Assembly: GCF_002067135.1 (NCBI RefSeq)
Contig: NZ_CP020105.1
Coordinates: forward strand, 930,001 to 994,000
Direction: 5' to 3'
Source of the DNA: Spirosoma rigui
GTDB taxonomy: Bacteria > Bacteroidota > Bacteroidia > Cytophagales > Spirosomataceae
Length of the DNA stretch: 64,000 bases
Shown: positions 42,362 to 51,175 of the stretch, piece by piece
Numbering within the stretch: position 1 is the first letter of the stretch
Layout: each line of letters starts with the position of its first letter
Position numbers and translations under genes: made by a program
The notes under the pieces: generated by a model
What the model was told of the DNA's origin: nothing
What the model saw: the letters and a program-made list of their open reading frames with translations, nothing else
Databases searched by the model: none

Positions 42362-44089
42362 TCAATACCCTGGATTTTGCTTCAACTGCGGAGAAACGTT
42401 GAGTACGTTTTGACCGATGGGGAAAATGGCAGTGTGATTATCAGCATCCGGTTGTTTGTCCCACCACGTACCCGAGTTGAACACACCCCAGCGGATCATA
42501 TCCGTGCGACGACGTGACTCGACCAGAAACTCCCGGCCCCACTCATCGAGCATCTCTTGGTCGGTCAGTTGGCTACCGTCGGGTTTGTACAAACTCGGCG
42601 AATTCGCCGGGTAATTCCGGGCCCGGACGGCATTCAACAGCACCGCAGCCCCGGCTTTATCGCCCGCCCGATATTTGCACTCGGCCAGCGAGTAATAGAT
42701 TTCGGCTAAGCGAATTTCGGCGTAGGCCGATGAAATTTTGTTGGGGTCGCTGCTGGGGTAATACGGGTACTTGACCGGCGTAAGACCCGAATTCTGATCG
42801 GCATTGTTCATGTTCGAGGTCTTGTTGATAATCTTCGTGCCGGGTTTAGCGCCGAGGAACAAGCCCACCTGATCGCGGAAAAACAAAGGATACGGCCCCT
42901 TGGTCGACCGTACCGTATCGACTTTTCCACTCGAGTTGATGTAGGGTAGATACCCCTGCAAAAACATACCCTCCCGCTTGCTGTTACCCAGATTCTTGTA
43001 CGTCTTCAGGCGAACATCATCCGGGTATTTACGAAACTTCAGGTACGGCTTGCCCAGTGCAAAACTGTATTCGGTACTATCGACATCACGCCCCGGCTGG
43101 AGAGCATATTTTGGGTTGGCGGTGCCAAAATCGGTAAAGCCAAAGTAGAAAGTCGCGTTGACGGGCAGCATCCAGAAATACATACCCCCGTCGTATTGCC
43201 AGTGGGTCAGGCCAAAACTACCCGGAAAGCCAAAAACCGTTTCGGCCGACGTTGGATTGGTGTAGTCGAAGGGGGCATCCCAACGCGTTTCCAGCGCATA
43301 CTGCCCGTATTTACCAGCCAGAATATCGGTACACACGGCAGCGCAATCGGCAAAATGATCGGTCCCCGTGTACACCTTTGCGTTCAGGTATAACCGGACC
43401 AGCAAGGCTGCAGCGCCCCCCTGTGTCCAGCGCCCAACGGCATTTTCGCCCAGGCTTTGCCGGGTCGGCAGCTTAGGTAGCGACTCTTTCAGCTCCTGTT
43501 CAATGTAGGTAAACGTTTCCTGAGGAGGTACCTGTGGACCGCCCTGCGTTTCGCCCTTCACTTTCTTGACCAGAACAATGTTGCGGTAAAAATCCAGCAG
43601 CCGCAGGTTGAGCCAGGCACGTAGCGTCCGGACCTCCGCAATCATGCCGTCCAGTTCCGCCTGGGTCATGTTGAACTTTGTCGGATCGGTAATGCCCTGT
43701 AAATCTTCCAGCGTGTTGGTTGCCAGAGTAACACCACCATAGAGCGCATTCCAGGCATCGCTGGTGTAATTATCGTTGGGGGTCCAGGTATGGTAGTGAA
43801 CCCGCTGGAACTGGCCCCCGTCAAACCAGTCGCCCTGCCGGTTAGGCGTCATCAGCTCATCCGTGCTGTTTTCCTGCAGCATGAATGTCGACCCGCCCTG
43901 AATGGTCCAGTAGCTATGCTCGAAGGGCCGCAGAAAATCGCGGATAACGTCTTCTTTTGTTTGTAGAAAGTTGCCGGACGTGATCCGGTCCGAGAGAACC
44001 TCGTCCAGGTTGGTACACCCGCCGGCCACGGCAAAAACGAAGGCGACAGATGCGGTGCGTATGGTATTTAATAAGCGATATCGTTTCAT
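42362..44089 (-). CDS. RagB/SusD family nutrient-uptake outer-membrane lipoprotein
   Basis: 575-residue lipoprotein lid of a SusC/SusD transporter. The N-terminal signal ends in a lipobox (FAVAGGC, Cys near residue 25) followed by TNLDEVLSD. The SusD TPR-type helical core and C-terminal region are recognisable (EIRLAEIYYSLAECKYRAGD, AVLLNAVRARNYPANSPSL, EFLVESRRRTDMIRWG). It forms the cell-surface half of a pedal-bin transporter with the SusC just upstream. Ligand unknown: no glycoside hydrolase or protease lies beside it. Confidence 0.93.
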   Translation of the reverse strand: MKRYRLLNTIRTASVAFVFAVAGGCTNLDEVLSDRITSGNFLQTKEDVIRDFLRPFEHSYWTIQGGSTFMLQENSTDELMTPNRQGDWFDGGQFQRVHYHTWTPNDNYTSDAWNALYGGVTLATNTLEDLQGITDPTKFNMTQAELDGMIAEVRTLRAWLNLRLLDFYRNIVLVKKVKGETQGGPQVPPQETFTYIEQELKESLPKLPTRQSLGENAVGRWTQGGAAALLVRLYLNAKVYTGTDHFADCAAVCTDILAGKYGQYALETRWDAPFDYTNPTSAETVFGFPGSFGLTHWQYDGGMYFWMLPVNATFYFGFTDFGTANPKYALQPGRDVDSTEYSFALGKPYLKFRKYPDDVRLKTYKNLGNSKREGMFLQGYLPYINSSGKVDTVRSTKGPYPLFFRDQVGLFLGAKPGTKIINKTSNMNNADQNSGLTPVKYPYYPSSDPNKISSAYAEIRLAEIYYSLAECKYRAGDKAGAAVLLNAVRARNYPANSPSLYKPDGSQLTDQEMLDEWGREFLVESRRRTDMIRWGVFNSGTWWDKQPDADNHTAIFPIGQNVLNVSPQLKQNPGY

Positions 44090-44100
44090 AAGTTGATGGA

Positions 44101-47100
44101 CTAAAAAGTGACCTGAAGGCCCAGCAGGAGCTGAGTCGTTGATGGAAAATAATTCAGCGTACCAACGATATTACCGTTGTCATTACGTTGATTTATTCCC
44201 GGATATAAACCATTAATCTGAACCAGATCCGGATCGCCCCCCGTGTACTTCGTGAAAGTTTTTAGATTTCGGGTTGTGGCGTAGATGCGCGCCGAGCGAA
44301 GAAACTTGCTTGTTATTGGTTGGGTATAGCTCAGAGTCACGTTATCGACCTTGACGAAGCTACCCGACTCCAGGAAATAGTCCGACAGCGACGAATACGT
44401 TGCCGTATTGGTCAGTTTGGAGTACTTACCCCCATCGTAGGCCGAGGTAAGTGTATTCACATTCTGCTGCGTGGCGGGCGTTCCCAGGTAGAAGGCGTAG
44501 GTATTAAAAATCTGGTAGCCAAACGTACCCCGCAGAAATATGTTCAGGTCCCAGTTCTTGTACTTTAAATTGTTCGTCAAACCACCCGTGAATGTTGGCA
44601 GACCATTGCCCACAAATTGCTTATCGTCGTTGGAAGCCTTGCTGGCCTGGATCACGTCGCCGTTTTTGTTGTAAACCAGTAAGGCACCCGTGTCATCAAC
44701 CCCAGCCGATCTGAGCATGTAAAAGCTACCAATCCGGGTGTTTTCCTGTAATCGTTGTGCGTTACCGGGGCTGCCCGGCGCGGGCATACCCAATACGTCA
44801 ATGAATGTCTGGCCTTTGTAAGCATCATTGGAGAACGAAACAAACTTGTTGCTGTTGGTAGCCCCGGCAAAGGTCACGTTGTAGCTGAAATCCTTGTTGG
44901 CAACCACAGCCGCATTCAGCTGAATTTCCAGTCCCGAATTCTGCATCGTACCCACGTTGGCAAAGGTCGACCCCTGTACGTTGGGCGGGTTAGGCACGGT
45001 GTAGGAACCCAGCAGATCCTTGTTGGTGCGCACGTAGTAGTTCAGGCTACCCGACAACCGGCTGTTTTTAAGAAGATCGAAGTCGACGCCCACGTTAAAA
45101 TTGATGGCTTTCTCCCAGCGCAGATCGTAGTTTGTGTTCTGACTGGGGCCCCAAACCTGATACGAGGTGTTGTTGTAGAGGTAGTATCCGTACCCGCCGT
45201 AGGTATCAAGCGAGAGGTAGTTGCCGAAGTCCTGATTGCCCGTTACCCCGTAGTCGGCCCGCAGTTTCAGTTCGTTTAACCAGGGAATACCCCGTGCAAA
45301 CGATTCCTGAGTGATACGCCAGCCGACCGAAGCCGCCGGGAAGTTACCCCATTTGTTCGCGTAGCCAAACTTGGACGATCCCTCCCGGCGCAGGCTGGCC
45401 GACAGGTAATATTTCTGGTCGTAGTCGTAGTTGACGCGCCCGAAAAAAGCCGCCAGTTTGGAGTTGTTCCGGTAGGAACCTACGTTGTTTATACCCTGCT
45501 GTAAGTTCCACAGCCCCGTTCCCAGGCTGTTGTAGGTCAGCACATCGGACGGGAAGTTCTCGTTGGCAGCACTGAAACCAGACGACGTAAAATACTGGTA
45601 GGAGTAGCCAGCCAGGAGTTTTATGGCATGCTTCTGCACTTCCAATGCGTAGTTACCCGTCCACTCAAAGCTTTTCTGATCGTTCTCGTCCAGGCCCTGC
45701 GAGGCCGTATTTCGTTTCGACCCATTAATGACCGTTGTTAAGGTTGACGGGGTGAAGTTCTCATTTCGAAACGCAGAACTTACCTCCCCTATCGTAACCA
45801 GAGTCGACAGGTTATTCAGCAGGTTGAGTTTAAACGAACCATTAATATCCAGATACTTGACTTCCTGCTGCGACAGAACATTTTTGGCCCGCTCCACGGG
45901 GTTATTGGCGAAGAAGCCCGTGGTTATGTACGCATACCGACCCGCATCGTCAAAAACAGACTGGGTTGGATTGAGGGTCAGTGCGTAGTTAAAACCACTG
46001 TAGTCGGCCAGGTTCGTTCGGGTATACCGGGGGGCTGCCGTGAAAGTAAGCGCGTACAGATTGTTGGCGGAGGTATGGTTGATATTGACCCGGCCTCCGT
46101 ACTCCTGCTTACCCGACCGCAGATCGATACCCGTAGCGTTGCGGTAATCCAGCGAGGTGAAATAGTTGGTTTGCCCGTTGCCGCCCGAAAACTGCAGGGT
46201 ATGCTTCTGCGAAAAAGCCGGGTTACGGCTTACGGCTTTGGTCCAGTCGGTATTACCACCCAGATCGACTCCGCGCTTGTTCGCCAGGAATTCGTCCTTT
46301 GATAACAGCGGCAGTTTGTTGGTGATATAATCGAAGGAGGTATAGCCGTCGTAGAAAATCCGGGATTCCGACGATCCTTTCTTGGTTGTGATCACGATAA
46401 CCCCGTTGCTGCCCCGCGTGCCGTAAATGGCCGATGCAGCTCCACCCTTCAGGACATCAATAGACTCGATTTCATTCTGATTGATGTTATCCAGGTTTCC
46501 TCCGGGTATGCCGTTGATCACAAACAGCGGCCCCAGCCCGGCGCTTCTCGACGAAACCCCACGAAGCTGAATGCTGGGCGTGGAGTTAGGGTCGCCGGCG
46601 GCCGTGTTGGTCACCGACAAGCCCGCTACTTTGCCCTGAATAGCCATCAGCGGGCTGTTGCTACCCACCCGAAGCAGGTCTGACGAAGATAAGTGTGTAA
46701 CGGCGCTGGTAACCTCCCGGCGGTTCAGCGAGCCGTATCCCACAACAACGACCTCGTTGATGGATTTAACATCGGGCTTCAGCTGAACCGATAAGGTTGT
46801 CTGGTTAGTAACGGCCACCTCCTGGGTAGTGTACCCCACAAAGCTGAAAACCAGCGTTTGCGGGCCATCGGCAATGGTGAGCCGGTACGTACCCGACGCG
46901 TCGGTTACGGCCCCCCGGGACGATCCCTTAACGACCACACTGACGCCGGGTAGCCCTTCTCCCTTTTCGTCTGATACAACTCCCGTCACGGTTCGCTCGG
47001 CTGGTGCGTCGATGCCCTCCGTCGATTCGCCCAGCTGAATGTCAACGGGCGATTCGGCGGTACGGGCCAGAACGATCTGTTCACCGGTGAGTTGGAATGT

Positions 47101-47409
47101 TACGTTCAAGGGGGTAAGCAGCTTTTCCAGGACCTCTTTGAGAGTGCTGTTCTGTACCCGCATCGACACCAGCTGTCGGGCATGAACAATTTGCGGACTG
47201 TACGAAAACTTAACGTTGGCGGCTTTTTCAATGCTGCGTAACGCATTTTTCATATGCTGGTTTTGAATGACCAGACTTATTCGCTGGTCGAGCAACTCCT
47301 GGGCTGAAACATCATTAGCCCACGTAATCCCCATGAAAAACATGGCGATCAAAAGCTGGAGGCCGGTAAGTTTCATAAACCTTAGTACATAAGGGTTTAC
47401 TTTTTTCAT
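44101..47409 (-). CDS. SusC/RagA TonB-linked outer-membrane protein with STN domain
   Basis: 1102-residue receptor. Signal peptide (MKKVNPYVLRFMKLTGLQLL..., about 1-37), then an STN signalling domain (about 40-115, LVIQNQHMKNALRSIEKAAN), a carboxypeptidase-regulatory domain (about 140-215, GVVSDEKGEGLPGVSVVVKG), plug (VGYGSLNRREVTSAV ... GGAASAIYGTRGSNGVIVITTKKG) and barrel with terminal LLGLQVTF. The STN domain can contact the FecR protein encoded next upstream and so switch on the sigma factor. SusD follows 11 bases downstream. Confidence 0.95.
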   Translation of the reverse strand: MKKVNPYVLRFMKLTGLQLLIAMFFMGITWANDVSAQELLDQRISLVIQNQHMKNALRSIEKAANVKFSYSPQIVHARQLVSMRVQNSTLKEVLEKLLTPLNVTFQLTGEQIVLARTAESPVDIQLGESTEGIDAPAERTVTGVVSDEKGEGLPGVSVVVKGSSRGAVTDASGTYRLTIADGPQTLVFSFVGYTTQEVAVTNQTTLSVQLKPDVKSINEVVVVGYGSLNRREVTSAVTHLSSSDLLRVGSNSPLMAIQGKVAGLSVTNTAAGDPNSTPSIQLRGVSSRSAGLGPLFVINGIPGGNLDNINQNEIESIDVLKGGAASAIYGTRGSNGVIVITTKKGSSESRIFYDGYTSFDYITNKLPLLSKDEFLANKRGVDLGGNTDWTKAVSRNPAFSQKHTLQFSGGNGQTNYFTSLDYRNATGIDLRSGKQEYGGRVNINHTSANNLYALTFTAAPRYTRTNLADYSGFNYALTLNPTQSVFDDAGRYAYITTGFFANNPVERAKNVLSQQEVKYLDINGSFKLNLLNNLSTLVTIGEVSSAFRNENFTPSTLTTVINGSKRNTASQGLDENDQKSFEWTGNYALEVQKHAIKLLAGYSYQYFTSSGFSAANENFPSDVLTYNSLGTGLWNLQQGINNVGSYRNNSKLAAFFGRVNYDYDQKYYLSASLRREGSSKFGYANKWGNFPAASVGWRITQESFARGIPWLNELKLRADYGVTGNQDFGNYLSLDTYGGYGYYLYNNTSYQVWGPSQNTNYDLRWEKAINFNVGVDFDLLKNSRLSGSLNYYVRTNKDLLGSYTVPNPPNVQGSTFANVGTMQNSGLEIQLNAAVVANKDFSYNVTFAGATNSNKFVSFSNDAYKGQTFIDVLGMPAPGSPGNAQRLQENTRIGSFYMLRSAGVDDTGALLVYNKNGDVIQASKASNDDKQFVGNGLPTFTGGLTNNLKYKNWDLNIFLRGTFGYQIFNTYAFYLGTPATQQNVNTLTSAYDGGKYSKLTNTATYSSLSDYFLESGSFVKVDNVTLSYTQPITSKFLRSARIYATTRNLKTFTKYTGGDPDLVQINGLYPGINQRNDNGNIVGTLNYFPSTTQLLLGLQVTF

Positions 47410-47543
47410 CCTGTTGACTAGTTTAAACGGTTAAGGGATTTGGGAAAAGTCATTCAATACTGGGTGATTCCCGGCGGTACCGGCGACCTGTTGGCAGGGT
47501 TTTGCGACCACTATAGCCTGGGAGAATGTATTGTCAATACGGC

Positions 47544-48650
47544 CTACGGCTGCTCACAACTACCGCCGTTAATGACGACCTGTCCATCAATGATCTCGTA
47601 CGTGGCCCCCACGGTTGCGCAGACGATCGTCAGCTTTTGTTCGAACGATTCGCTGGTCATTGATGAGTTCAGCTGACAATTGGCCAGTGCTTCCCGGTTG
47701 TAACGGATATCAACACCATAGGCCTCTTTCAATTCCTGTAGCACCTGAGGAATTGGGGTATCGTTATACACAAATGAAGGGCCTTTTTTCTGGCGGGTCG
47801 GCGAAGCCAGCAGGATGGGCGTGTTGACCAGCATTTTGTTGAACTGAGCCGTTTCGCGATTGAAAACAACCTGCTGGTTTGGCAGCAGCATAACACCTTT
47901 TTGCCGAACCGACGAGGTCATTGGCTCATTCGGGTAGACCGATACCTGGCCTGATTGTACCTGCACCTGTACGCTGTTTTCCCGGGCAAAAGCACGCACC
48001 GTAAATCGTGTGCCTACCACTTTGGTAACCACTTCGTTCGCATGGACCAGGAAGGGCTTCCCCTTATTTTTTTTTACGGCGAACGTTGCTTCACCGGATA
48101 GATAAACGGTCCGGTTCTGCTGGCCAAAATCAGACTGGTAGCTCAACCGGCTCTGGGGTGCCAGCGAAACGACCGACTGGTCGGGCAGATGAATGATTTG
48201 AACTTGCCGGGTGGTATTTATTTTTTCGGAAAACGTAGTGGTCAGCGTTGCCAGTTGCTGCTCATAGGGGGTAGCCTGGTGGGTAGCCTGCCACCAGATA
48301 CCGATACCCACTGCCAAAAGAACAGCCGCTGCGGCCACCCAGCGCATCCGGCCCCACCGGCGGGCTGCACCACCCGTTGAACGAAGCGGGGCATTTGTCC
48401 GCTGAATCCGAATCAGGAGTTGCTGAATAGTCTCCTCAGGTACCTGCGTTTGCGCGTAGGCGGTCAAGCCCAACCGAATGGCGGCTACCAGCTCGACCGC
48501 CTGCTGGTAGTCCTGCTGTTTGTGTGGATATTGTGCGAGCCAGCTGTCCCAAGCGTTGGTGGATTGTGGCGTGGGGCCAAGCTGGTGATTGACGAAAAAG
48601 TCGTCTGTCAGAAAATCGGGCGTTGAAAAATTCTGGTAATCGTGCTTCAC
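47544..48650 (-). CDS. FecR-family anti-sigma factor
   Basis: 368 residues: a cytoplasmic N-terminal part that binds the sigma factor (with WDSWLAQYPHKQQDYQQ), one membrane helix (about residues 108-126, RWVAAAAVLLAVGIGIWW), the periplasmic FecR domain (SVVSLAPQSRLSYQSDFG ... VYLSGEATFAV ... VVGTRFTVRAF) and a C-terminal DUF4974/STN-binding domain (IPQVLQELKEAYGVDIRYN). It lies between the sigma gene and SusC on the same strand. It should hold the sigma factor until the STN domain signals ligand binding. Confidence 0.93.
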   Translation of the reverse strand: MKHDYQNFSTPDFLTDDFFVNHQLGPTPQSTNAWDSWLAQYPHKQQDYQQAVELVAAIRLGLTAYAQTQVPEETIQQLLIRIQRTNAPLRSTGGAARRWGRMRWVAAAAVLLAVGIGIWWQATHQATPYEQQLATLTTTFSEKINTTRQVQIIHLPDQSVVSLAPQSRLSYQSDFGQQNRTVYLSGEATFAVKKNKGKPFLVHANEVVTKVVGTRFTVRAFARENSVQVQVQSGQVSVYPNEPMTSSVRQKGVMLLPNQQVVFNRETAQFNKMLVNTPILLASPTRQKKGPSFVYNDTPIPQVLQELKEAYGVDIRYNREALANCQLNSSMTSESFEQKLTIVCATVGATYEIIDGQVVINGGSCEQP

Positions 48651-48705
48651 TAGCTACTGAATTTGTCAGTAGATGACGTACGACGAAAAACGTACTCACT
48701 AAATC

Positions 48706-49278
48706 CTAAAAAAAGATGGAAAAAGTTAAAAAGGGTAGAATAATCCAGTCGCGAAGTTTCTCAACAGCGCGAAAGACCAGATTTTTGGCAGACTGCTGGT
48801 TCACGGCCAGGACTTCACCGATCTGGTTGTAATTCATGTTTTCGACAAAGCGTAATTTCAGGGCTTCCTGCTGACGGGGCGGCAGCTGGGCAATGAGCCG
48901 TTGAATCCGTTGCTGGCGAGTGCTGGCCGCTTCCAGTTCCTCAAGTAGTTCCAGCTCATCTGGCTCCGCCCAGAGAACGTCGAAATCCGTTTCATCCAAC
49001 GACTTGTTATACCGCTCTTTTCGTTCGAGCTGGTGCAAAATCCGGTTTCTAAGGGCTTTTAACAGGTAATACCGAATATTATCGGGAACAGTCAGCCGGG
49101 TTCGTTTGGCCCATAATTCGGTAAAAACATCATGCACGCAATCCAGCACAAAAGCTTCTGAAGCAGCAACCAAGCTCATCCCATACCGATACATGGCCCG
49201 GATGTGGAGCTGGTATAGCTGCGTATAAGCTTCTTCATCTCCCGATTGGAAAGCGACCCAAAGTTGCTGTTCGTTCAC
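48706..49278 (-). CDS. ECF RNA polymerase sigma factor, FecI-like
   Basis: 190 residues with sigma region 2 (YRYGMSLVAASEAFVLDCVHD-like helix block, then VFTELWAKR) and region 4 helix-turn-helix (LPPRQQEALKLRFVENMN, YNQIGEVLAVNQQSAKNLVFR). This is the first gene of the FecI-FecR-SusC-SusD operon and should drive its own transcription when FecR is triggered. No clear TAnnTTTG promoter is seen upstream, as expected for a sigma that uses its own promoter type. A short 7-base repeat (tgtcagt/actgaca) spans 49330-49350. Confidence 0.93.
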   Translation of the reverse strand: MNEQQLWVAFQSGDEEAYTQLYQLHIRAMYRYGMSLVAASEAFVLDCVHDVFTELWAKRTRLTVPDNIRYYLLKALRNRILHQLERKERYNKSLDETDFDVLWAEPDELELLEELEAASTRQQRIQRLIAQLPPRQQEALKLRFVENMNYNQIGEVLAVNQQSAKNLVFRAVEKLRDWIILPFLTFSIFF

Positions 49279-49538
49279 CTGAAGCGTCTAATCCATTAAT
49301 AATCCACCCGGTAATTTACTGACCGTATGTGTCAGTTAACAGGCCAATTTGATACTGACAACGGGTTTACTATCCATTGGGGCATCATACCAATAAACGC
49401 GGGAATACAGCGAAATATCCCCTCAATGGTCATAAAAATAAAACATCCCTTCTTCCTTCATGTATACAGCGACACATCCACTGCGTTACATCACTGTGTG
49501 TAACATATACTAAGCGAAATCCACTTTTTGGCCTGACA

Positions 49539-49802
49539 ATGACAGTCGATTTAACGAACATAACCAGCAAAGTTGCCTTTCACCACTTACTCAAACAGGA
49601 GCTTCATTTTCCGGACTGGTACGGAGTAAGCTGGGATGCGTTCTGGGATTGTATTATTGCCGTGGTTGAAATGCCCATCCAGGTGCAGCTCATTCACTGG
49701 CAGGACTTCGCCAGGCAATGCCCGCGCGACATGGAGATTCTGAACAAAATTATTCAGGACTATAATGAGACTATGGCACCCAGGCGTATTATACTGGCCT
49801 AA
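49539..49802 (+). CDS. Barstar-family protein (orphan)
   Basis: 87-residue soluble protein. It matches the barstar fold by the sequence FHHLLKQELHFPDWYGVSWDAFWDC, with the conserved Trp-Tyr-Gly and WDAFWDC helix, followed by a short C-terminal helix. Barstars block ribonucleases or act as immunity proteins to toxins. No RNase or contact-inhibition toxin gene is adjacent, so its target is unknown. Start at ATG 49539, the longer ORF from 49377 having a non-barstar N-terminus. Confidence 0.82.
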   Translation: MTVDLTNITSKVAFHHLLKQELHFPDWYGVSWDAFWDCIIAVVEMPIQVQLIHWQDFARQCPRDMEILNKIIQDYNETMAPRRIILA

Positions 49803-49918
49803 GGTGTACCGATAATACGCAGGGCACGACCCCGGGGCTGGTACCGATGACTAGGATTGTGGACTGGCCTACCCGATTCTCAATGGAGACAGATCATTGA
49901 TGAGTCAGTAAAGCAATT

Positions 49919-49983
49919 CAGTAAAACATAGATAAGGATCTTTATGTATTTTTGACGTAAAGATCCTTATCTATGTTTTACTG
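49919..49983 (+). promoter_or_regulatory. Perfect 26-base inverted repeat with promoter box in the loop
   Basis: Arms 49919-49944 and 49958-49983 are exact reverse complements (core cagtaaaacatagataagg). The 13-base loop is filled by TATTTTTG (49947-49954), an exact -7 box. The right arm ends 7 bases before the amidohydrolase ATG at 49991. Confidence 0.8.
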
Positions 49984-49990
49984 ATTGCCC

Positions 49991-50980
49991 ATGAAAAATA
50001 CATTACTACTACTGGCCTGCCTGATCGGCCTGACAACCAGCATACTGGCCCAGACTACGACTTCGAAGCGCCCGCTACCCATCATTGATGTGCATGTGCA
50101 CGCCATGAAGGTAAACCCCAGCTTTGCCATTGAAATGTGTCCCTGGTTTCTTCGCGATATGCCCGGCGGAGACCCTAACCAGCAGATGCGCGCCTTCCTG
50201 AATACGGAATGCGCCGAGCCGCTTCAGCCAGCTAAATCCGATCAGGAAATGCAGACGGCGGTGCTGAACACAATGGAGCGACTCAACATGACCATCGTGG
50301 CCTTTGGTGACCCGACAATTCTGCGTAAGTGGAAGAAAGCGGCACCCGGTCGTGTCATTGCGGGGATCGGTGTCAGCTCGCCTAAAGAGATGACGGTCCA
50401 GGCCTTCACCGATTCGCTCTCGTCGGGGTTTTACCAGGTAATGGGCGAGGTAGCGCCCCAGTATCAGGGCCTGTCGCCCAGTGATATGAGTTTGGATGGC
50501 TACTTTGCCGCGGCCGAAAAGCTGAATATACCCGTCGGCATTCACATGGGAACGGGCGGCAATGGCATGGCGAACCTGACGCAGGCTACCTACCGCGCTT
50601 CATTGGGAAGGCCTTTTCTGCTGGAAGATATGCTGGCCCGTCACCCGAAGCTGAAGGTATGGGTAATGCACGCGGGTTACCCCATGATCGATGAAATGAT
50701 TGCCCTGATGGGTGCCAATGCATATGTCTATGTCGATCTGGCGGGTTTCATCTGGAGCTATCCCCAGGCCGAAATTCACGCCTATATAAAGCGACTGGTT
50801 CAGGCAGGGTTTGGCAAACGGATTCTGTACGGAACAGATCTGCTGGTGTGGCCCAAGCTCATTGAAACGTCCCTGAGCGTGATCGAAAACGCCGACTACC
50901 TGTCCTTCGACCAGAAACGTGATATCCTGTTCAACAATGCGGTCCGGTTCTTCCGGCTGGACGCCAGTAAGTTCAAATAA
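49991..50980 (+). CDS. Secreted amidohydrolase family 2 protein
   Basis: 329-residue metal hydrolase with a signal peptide (MKNTLLLLACLIGLTTSILAQ). The amidohydrolase fold shows the metal-site HxH in IIDVHVHAM, the second His in VGIHMGTGG, another in VWVMHAGYP and the Asp in ILYGTDLLVWP. Such TIM-barrel enzymes hydrolyse or decarboxylate small rings and lactones; here it is exported, so it acts outside the cytosol. Substrate unknown. The leader is a promoter-in-loop inverted repeat; a second hairpin follows the stop. Confidence 0.85.
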   Translation: MKNTLLLLACLIGLTTSILAQTTTSKRPLPIIDVHVHAMKVNPSFAIEMCPWFLRDMPGGDPNQQMRAFLNTECAEPLQPAKSDQEMQTAVLNTMERLNMTIVAFGDPTILRKWKKAAPGRVIAGIGVSSPKEMTVQAFTDSLSSGFYQVMGEVAPQYQGLSPSDMSLDGYFAAAEKLNIPVGIHMGTGGNGMANLTQATYRASLGRPFLLEDMLARHPKLKVWVMHAGYPMIDEMIALMGANAYVYVDLAGFIWSYPQAEIHAYIKRLVQAGFGKRILYGTDLLVWPKLIETSLSVIENADYLSFDQKRDILFNNAVRFFRLDASKFK

Positions 50981-50988
50981 GTCCAGTT

Positions 50989-51025
50989 CAGTCGGGCTGA
51001 TCCGTGCGCCGGATCAGTCCGACTG
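50989..51025 (+). terminator. Hairpin after the amidohydrolase gene
   Basis: Arms of 16 bases (50989-51004 and 51010-51025) pair at 15 of 16 positions, loop 5 bases. No T tract. Confidence 0.65.
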
Positions 51026-51175
51026 GCCCATGAGGGTAGCATGACCCGACAGGCTTGACTTCCTGCCGGTCAGCGACTCCCGGCCGGTGGACCTTGCCAT
51101 GACTGGTTGCGCTGCCGGCTTGGCAAAACATTGAGTGGTTTATCGGGTTTGTCCTAAAACGAAAAAGCCATCGCA

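Noticed and set aside
42362-47409. A polysaccharide utilisation locus
   Set aside because: SusC/SusD alone is not enough; no carbohydrate-active enzyme lies beside it in the window.
49377-49538. Longer start for the barstar gene
   Set aside because: The extra 54 residues look like translated spacer, rich in His, Lys and Asn, and the barstar fold begins at 49539.
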